Of a DNA stretch of 61,164 bases, positions 57,887 to 61,164 are shown piece after piece. The DNA lies in the IMG/VR virus record IMGVR_UViG_3300020477_000024, positions 1 through 61,164 of that record; one strand, given 5' to 3'. Every line of letters begins with the position of its first letter. The first letter of the stretch is position 1. The stretch comes from a virus. Both the position numbers and the translations under genes were made by a program. The notes below the pieces were generated by a model, which did not search any database, was not told where the DNA came from, and saw only the letters and a program-made list of their open reading frames with translations.

Positions 57887-59095
57887 TCAGAATGGGATGT
57901 CTTCTTTATCGACTGACGATGTTACTTCAGCATCAACCTTCTCATACAAGTCTTTGAATGCTTCTTTGGTTTCATCATCAAACCGAGCAATACACAATTC
58001 GATTGCTTTGATACGAACCTTACCCACGTCTTTGCTAGTGTTCTGAAAAATGGAATAGGCATTTGCTATATGAACCAATCGTCTGGTGGAAATTATTTCG
58101 TCAATTCCACCATCATAAAAAGTCTTACGAATCATATCTGCCCAATCGACTAGGTTTTTAGCAAAACCATCATCAGCAATACCTTTAGAAGCAAATTCAC
58201 CTTGCAAGATTTTAGTCTCAACTGCAACAGACGGATATTCCTGTTCCATAGTAATTGAGAATCTCTCAAGGAATGCTTCATTAAGAATGTTAGTTCCAAC
58301 AAAAGCACCAGAGTCTGAACCTTTGCCTTTAGTATTGGCAGTAGCAATCACTGTAAAACCATCTGCTGGTCGAACCCACTGATTAATCTTTTTGAGATAG
58401 ACACCCTTACCTTCAAGCACTGGTTGTAGACACAAAATTTTATTGGATGCTAGGTCAACTTCGTCCAACAAAAGAACAGCACCACTTTCCATTGCTTCGA
58501 CCACAGGGCCCTTGTGGAACTTGGTTTCACCATTTTCCAATCTGAATCCACCAAGCAAATCATCTTCATCAGTCTCAATAGTAATGTTGACACGAACCAT
58601 CTCACGTTTGAGATTGGCACAAACATTTTCGACCATCAAGGTTTTTCCATTGCCACTCAGACCAGTGATAAAGATTGGGAAAAACATACCCGACTTGACC
58701 ACGTTCTCTACGTCCTTGTAATGACCATGCTTGACAAAGTTTGGTGTTGCTTCAGGTATCATCGACAGACGATGTACCACAGGGGAAGTACTCTCAACAT
58801 TGTTCTCAATTTTTTTCTGAGAAATTTTTTGAGATTTTTTCGTAGGAACTTTACTTACCTTGACTGTCTTTTTGGTTTCTTTCTTTGGTACAGAATTTTC
58901 TAACAGACTTGCATCAGGAATTGTAAATAATCCACCACCTAATTTGAAATCATCATTTTGCATAATCCACCATGCTGGTGCAAGACCATGCTTGGCACAT
59001 GCTTTTGTAATCTCAGATTGTCTCAGAGTTTTTGCATTGGGATGTTCGGTAAGAATAGCAGTGAGAGATTCAATTCGTTTGGCAGTCATTTTCAT
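57887..59095 (-). CDS. MoxR/CobS-like AAA+ ATPase (402 aa)
   Basis: Residues ~115-390 form an AAA+ ATPase of the MoxR/CbbQ/CobS group. Walker A is GLSGNGKT (145-152), Walker B is LLLDEVD (208-214), and sensor 1 is ATANTKGKG. The arginine-finger region is near NEAFLERFS. Such ATPases usually work with a VWA-domain partner to remodel protein complexes. The N-terminal ~60 residues (ITKACAKHGLAPAWWI) match a helix-turn-helix-like module common in the phage versions, followed by a Lys-rich linker. The function in infection is not known. The leader contains two stem-loops. Confidence 0.88.
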   Translation of the reverse strand: MKMTAKRIESLTAILTEHPNAKTLRQSEITKACAKHGLAPAWWIMQNDDFKLGGGLFTIPDASLLENSVPKKETKKTVKVSKVPTKKSQKISQKKIENNVESTSPVVHRLSMIPEATPNFVKHGHYKDVENVVKSGMFFPIFITGLSGNGKTLMVENVCANLKREMVRVNITIETDEDDLLGGFRLENGETKFHKGPVVEAMESGAVLLLDEVDLASNKILCLQPVLEGKGVYLKKINQWVRPADGFTVIATANTKGKGSDSGAFVGTNILNEAFLERFSITMEQEYPSVAVETKILQGEFASKGIADDGFAKNLVDWADMIRKTFYDGGIDEIISTRRLVHIANAYSIFQNTSKDVGKVRIKAIELCIARFDDETKEAFKDLYEKVDAEVTSSVDKEDIPF

Positions 59096-59179
59096 AATCT
59101 AATTGTATTCCTTTTGGAAAAGGTTAATCGTTGGTTTGCCTATTTAGCAAACTAGTAGGTTACTGAAAAGGGATTCCTT

Positions 59180-59210
59180 GTTGGGTTGACTGTCTTTTTG
59201 CCAACCCAAC
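59180..59210 (-). promoter_or_regulatory. Stem-loop in the MoxR leader
   Basis: GTTGGGTTG (59180-59188) pairs with CAACCCAAC (59202-59210) on either side of a 13-base loop. It lies between repeated element copy 2 and the MoxR start. The loop on the plus strand has TTTTT, but no terminal T-run follows on the minus strand. Confidence 0.5.
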
Positions 59211-59270
59211 CCTTACCCCTTACACTATATTAGACGCACGAACCACTTGAAAGGTTTAGGTTATTTTCAT
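59208..59270 (-). promoter_or_regulatory. Repeated intergenic element, copy 2
   Basis: Same order and spacing as copy 1: ACCTAAACCTTT, 10 bases, GTGCGTCTAATATAGTG, TAAGGGGTAAGGGTT. The TATA box reads TATAGT rather than TATAAT. It lies about 110 bases upstream of the MoxR gene. Confidence 0.65.
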
Positions 59271-59574
59271 TTTTATTTAAACTTTTTTTTGGATTGGGGT
59301 CAACAATCACACAACCCAACGTGATGGTAGTGCCATGCTCTAATGCCAATCGAACAGCACTCAGTACTACATGGTCGAACTTGGTTAGGTCAGTGCTTGA
59401 GGTGATTGTCTCAACAGTCCAATCAGATAAGTCATGCACCTCAATCGGTGTAGTTACTTCTATGCGATTCAGTGAAACTTTCTTAGACCTTGCGTTTTGG
59501 TGTGCTTCCCACCTGCGTGCCTGTGCTTGACTTTTAAATCTCATATGTGCTTTTTCTCCGTTTGTGAATTTCAT
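59230..59574 (-). CDS. Hypothetical protein (114 aa)
   Basis: I chose ATG 59574 (AGGAGAGAAC upstream) over the frame start at 59616. Product: MKFTNGEKAHMRFKSQAQAR, then RWEAHQNARSKKVSLNRIEV and HDLSDWTVETITSS, with a Lys/Asn-rich tail. The end runs into repeated element copy 2 (59208-59270), so the last codons and the element share sequence. No family recognised. A strong sigma70-type promoter precedes it. Confidence 0.6.
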   Translation of the reverse strand: MKFTNGEKAHMRFKSQAQARRWEAHQNARSKKVSLNRIEVTTPIEVHDLSDWTVETITSSTDLTKFDHVVLSAVRLALEHGTTITLGCVIVDPNPKKSLNKNENNLNLSSGSCV

Positions 59575-59629
59575 GTTCTCTCCTAATGATTTAAAATTAT
59601 CTAACCGATTTCTCAACCTTACAATACAT

Positions 59630-59658
59630 ATTATACCACATGGTCAAGTCAAAGTCAA
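59630..59658 (-). promoter_or_regulatory. Sigma70-type promoter for the 114 aa gene
   Basis: Minus-strand TTGACT (59658-59653), 17 bp spacer and TATAAT (59635-59630). A second TTGACT lies six bases closer (59652-59647) but at unsuitable spacing. The box region is identical to that of the promoter at 53120. Confidence 0.85.
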
Positions 59659-59710
59659 GGTTGTTTTCACTTTTTTTTAAACTTTTTTTGTGTGTGCCAT
59701 AATTCTATTG

Positions 59711-59845
59711 CCCCTTCGCAATGCCAACACCTATTTAGACGCACTGGGTTTAGAAAGGTTTAGGTCAAAATGCATTTTTTTTAAAGTTTTTTTGTGGGTG
59801 TGGTGTGCAGAAAATCATACAGGTGTTGGCAGACATGCGAAGGGG
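59711..59845. repeat. Imperfect inverted repeat (22/25 bases) around element copy 3
   Basis: CCCCTTCGCA-ATGCCAACACCT (59711-59732) is the reverse complement, apart from a three-base insertion, of AGGTGTTGGCAGACATGCG-AAGGGG (59821-59845). The 88-base loop contains repeated element copy 3. It could form a long RNA stem or a DNA-protein binding site. Confidence 0.6.
59733..59770 (-). promoter_or_regulatory. Repeated intergenic element, copy 3 (diverged)
   Basis: ACCTAAACCTTT, 9 bases, GTGCGTCTAAATAGG on the minus strand. The TAAGGGG end is replaced, and spacing is one base shorter than in copies 1 and 2. Confidence 0.55.
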
Positions 59846-59932
59846 AATGGGCAAGTCATGATTTGCAACTTCGGGTGTGCTAAGAACCGCAGAGAATTAT
59901 ATTTATTTTACGTTTTTCCAAATATGCACCAA

Positions 59933-59971
59933 ATGGGGCAGATCTCTCCAAATGTTGGAAAGTTGCCCCAT
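59933..59971 (-). terminator. Possible weak terminator after the 170 aa gene
   Basis: ATGGGGCA (59933-59940) pairs with TGCCCCAT (59964-59971), with an inner CCAA/TTGG stem. On the minus strand only TTTGG follows, so efficiency would be low. It lies 15 bases beyond the stop at 59986. Confidence 0.45.
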
Positions 59972-59985
59972 ACGGTACGAAAGGT

Positions 59986-60498
59986 TTATTTCCAGAGAGG
60001 AATATCAACCTTGTGCCACATATCAGTTTTATAGACATGTTCGACAAATTCTTTATACCTTTTGTAATCTGGATTCCTTCTATTTTTTATGATATTGATT
60101 TCTGTCCGAATATTATATTTTCTCTGTTCTTTTTCAGACAAATTTCTTACAACCCAATCATTAGACTTAATATCAGGATAAATATCATCGTCCATCATTA
60201 CAAATCCATGAACTATATCAGTGAACCCATGATAATCACAATAATTATCAGGATTGGTAAAATTCTTACAATATAGTTCAGGAAACATATCACCTTCTTT
60301 ATGAGTCCAATGCGTTTCATCAGGACAAACAAATATCTCATTACAACCCAAGCATCTAACTCGAAAAGACCTAACCGTTATTCCTTCTTTATAATAGGTC
60401 GGATACAGATCAATTTTTTCTGGTAGATTATAATTTAGATCATTAGCAGATATAGTTGAATCCACTTCTTTCATGATTGTCTCATTAATTTCAAACAT
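59986..60498 (-). CDS. Hypothetical protein with Cys/His cluster (170 aa)
   Basis: Product starts MFEINETIMKEVDSTISAND. Cys 49, 52, 58, 77 and 87, with nearby His (VRCLGCNEIFVCPDETHW, YCKNF, YCDYHGF), suggest a zinc-binding fold. The C-terminal half (DWVVRNLSEKEQRKYNIRTE, NRRNPDYKRYKEFVEH) is basic and helical. No known family fits exactly. It follows the 137 aa gene by 14 bases. Confidence 0.62.
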   Translation of the reverse strand: MFEINETIMKEVDSTISANDLNYNLPEKIDLYPTYYKEGITVRSFRVRCLGCNEIFVCPDETHWTHKEGDMFPELYCKNFTNPDNYCDYHGFTDIVHGFVMMDDDIYPDIKSNDWVVRNLSEKEQRKYNIRTEINIIKNRRNPDYKRYKEFVEHVYKTDMWHKVDIPLWK

Positions 60499-60512
60499 TA
60501 TATTATATCCTT

Positions 60513-60926
60513 TTATCTAGGAAGCATCATACCATCTCTAAAATTCTGTGGAAGTTTAGGTTTCCGCAACCACCGTTTCTTGACACTTTCACTAAAGTCA
60601 ATCAATTCTCGATTTTCACTTATATACCACCAATTTCCTACTTTGCATCTAAGTTTCCATTGAGATTCAATTGCTTTTAATGCTTTATTGATTGCCACTT
60701 GCTTATGACAAGTGTTATTAGGAGGAATATGTTCACCTAAAGTATCAATCATAACCATATCATGCTCTAGTTCCCATTTCACTATTGGTTTTTTTTCATC
60801 AGTCCGAGAATGAAAAATTTTCCAACAATTTAAATCTGAAGAAACTTCATAATCTATCCAAGCATTCTCTTTTTCTATATTGATTGTAAAATTTCTCTGT
60901 TTCAACAACCAATCAATTCTATCCAT
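60513..60926 (-). CDS. Hypothetical protein (137 aa)
   Basis: Product: MDRIDWLLKQRNFTINIEKE, NAWIDYEVSSDLNCWKIFHS and PIVKWELEHDMVMIDTLGEH, then INKALKAIESQWKLRC and a Trp/Arg-rich end. AAGGAATTTAAT precedes the ATG. It is alpha/beta and Trp-rich. No family recognised. It is encoded directly downstream of the truncated right-end gene. Confidence 0.62.
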   Translation of the reverse strand: MDRIDWLLKQRNFTINIEKENAWIDYEVSSDLNCWKIFHSRTDEKKPIVKWELEHDMVMIDTLGEHIPPNNTCHKQVAINKALKAIESQWKLRCKVGNWWYISENRELIDFSESVKKRWLRKPKLPQNFRDGMMLPR

Positions 60927-60945
60927 ATTAAATTCCTTTTTTTGT

Positions 60946-61164
60946 CTAACCTAATATCTGCCATAGGTATTGCTTGCCATCTCTCATAAGTTTCATGAAG
61001 TCATATCTTAGTATGTCATTGAAACCTTTATTGCGTTCTACGTTGATAGCATATGCAGTTGGTTTAGTTTTTTTCAGGGTTGGGTCATCCTGTGCAAATG
61101 GTGGTTTGATGTCATTGATTAGGATTCTTTCCTCACTACCTAGATCAAAAATGATATGATGATA
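60946..61164 (-). CDS. 3' end of a gene running off the right edge
   Basis: The minus frame is open from the right edge to a TAG at 60946, giving the last 72 residues. They include YHHIIFDLGSEERILINDIK, PPFAQDDPTLKKTKPTAYAI, NVERNKGFNDILRYDFMKLM and RDGKQYLWQILG. The start lies outside the window. I do not recognise the family from this end. Confidence 0.7.
   Translation of the reverse strand, partial: YHHIIFDLGSEERILINDIKPPFAQDDPTLKKTKPTAYAINVERNKGFNDILRYDFMKLMRDGKQYLWQILG

Larger units (their letters stand above)
59617..59985. other. 369-base non-coding region with promoter, repeat element and stem-loops
   Basis: No credible gene was found here. It contains the sigma70-type promoter (59630-59658), two poly-T tracts, copy 3 of the repeated element and a long imperfect inverted repeat. 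A stem-loop lies downstream of the 170 aa gene. It may hold a small RNA, but no start or end of one can be fixed from sequence. Confidence 0.7.

Noticed and set aside
59690-60034. Plus-strand frame of 114 codons in the non-coding region
   Set aside because: It crosses inverted repeats and poly-T, overlaps a minus-strand gene, and has no family resemblance or ribosome binding site.
1-61164. tRNA genes and insertion sequences
   Set aside because: I saw no convincing cloverleaf, transposase or terminal inverted repeats, but a covariance-model scan was not possible here.

Overview
The window is the structural and accessory half of a T4-like (myovirus) phage genome. It is AT-rich, with few intergenic bases, and carries a nearly complete set of T4-type baseplate genes (gp53, a gp27-like hub, gp5, gp25, gp6, gp8, a gp48/54-like tube initiator, gp26, a gp29-like tape measure). 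It also has gp4, gp32, gp33, ThyX and a MoxR-type ATPase, a combination typical of marine T4-like phages. A GH108 endolysin, phage-encoded lipoproteins, a heptose-kinase-like LPS gene and a flagellin homologue suggest a flagellated Gram-negative host. The host identity is inference.

Layout. 1-37213 is one long minus-strand late module. Transcription order is tube initiator, gp53, gp27-like hub, an unexpected P-loop kinase, gp5, gp25, gp6, gp7-position protein, gp8, a 2035-residue DUF4815-like protein, then tail-fibre/adhesin genes. A sugar-modification cluster is interleaved with the fibre genes. 37286-43329 is a plus-strand island: gp4, a conserved hypothetical, a tail-tube-fold protein, gp26 with a -1 frameshift extension, small genes and gp29. 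The two late modules diverge from a shared TATAAATA-type promoter region near 37237-37260. From 43330 to the right end everything is again on the minus strand: gp32 with its own terminator, gp33, flagellin, a SemiSWEET transporter, PD-(D/E)XK nuclease, endolysin, FkbM methyltransferase, PfkB/HldE-type kinase, ThyX, a Mom-like protein, lipoprotein/membrane genes, many small genes and the MoxR ATPase. Early genes here follow near-consensus sigma70 promoters (TTGACT/A, 17 bp, TATAAT). A second repeated intergenic element occurs three times.

The most exciting system is at about 5.4-17.8 kb. A 2333-residue fibre protein with collagen-like Gly-X-Lys-Gly repeats is followed by two GT25 glycosyltransferases (the family of animal collagen galactosyltransferases). 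Also there is a 672-residue fusion of a GT-B glycosyltransferase to a C-terminal domain that closely resembles animal procollagen lysyl hydroxylase, with an FkbM methyltransferase. A GalE-like epimerase gene lies just upstream and could supply UDP-galactose. Together these look like a phage-encoded pathway for hydroxylating and glycosylating collagen-like fibre lysines.

Other highlights: a phage flagellin; two independent candidate programmed -1 frameshifts (gp26 at 39597-39603, and a dnaX-like A-AAA-AAG signal at 53337-53343); a stand-alone LigA Ia-like domain; a gp32 lacking its zinc cysteines; an endolysin gene with an internal start; a coiled-coil ORF nested inside a secreted-protein gene; and several small genes below 60 codons.
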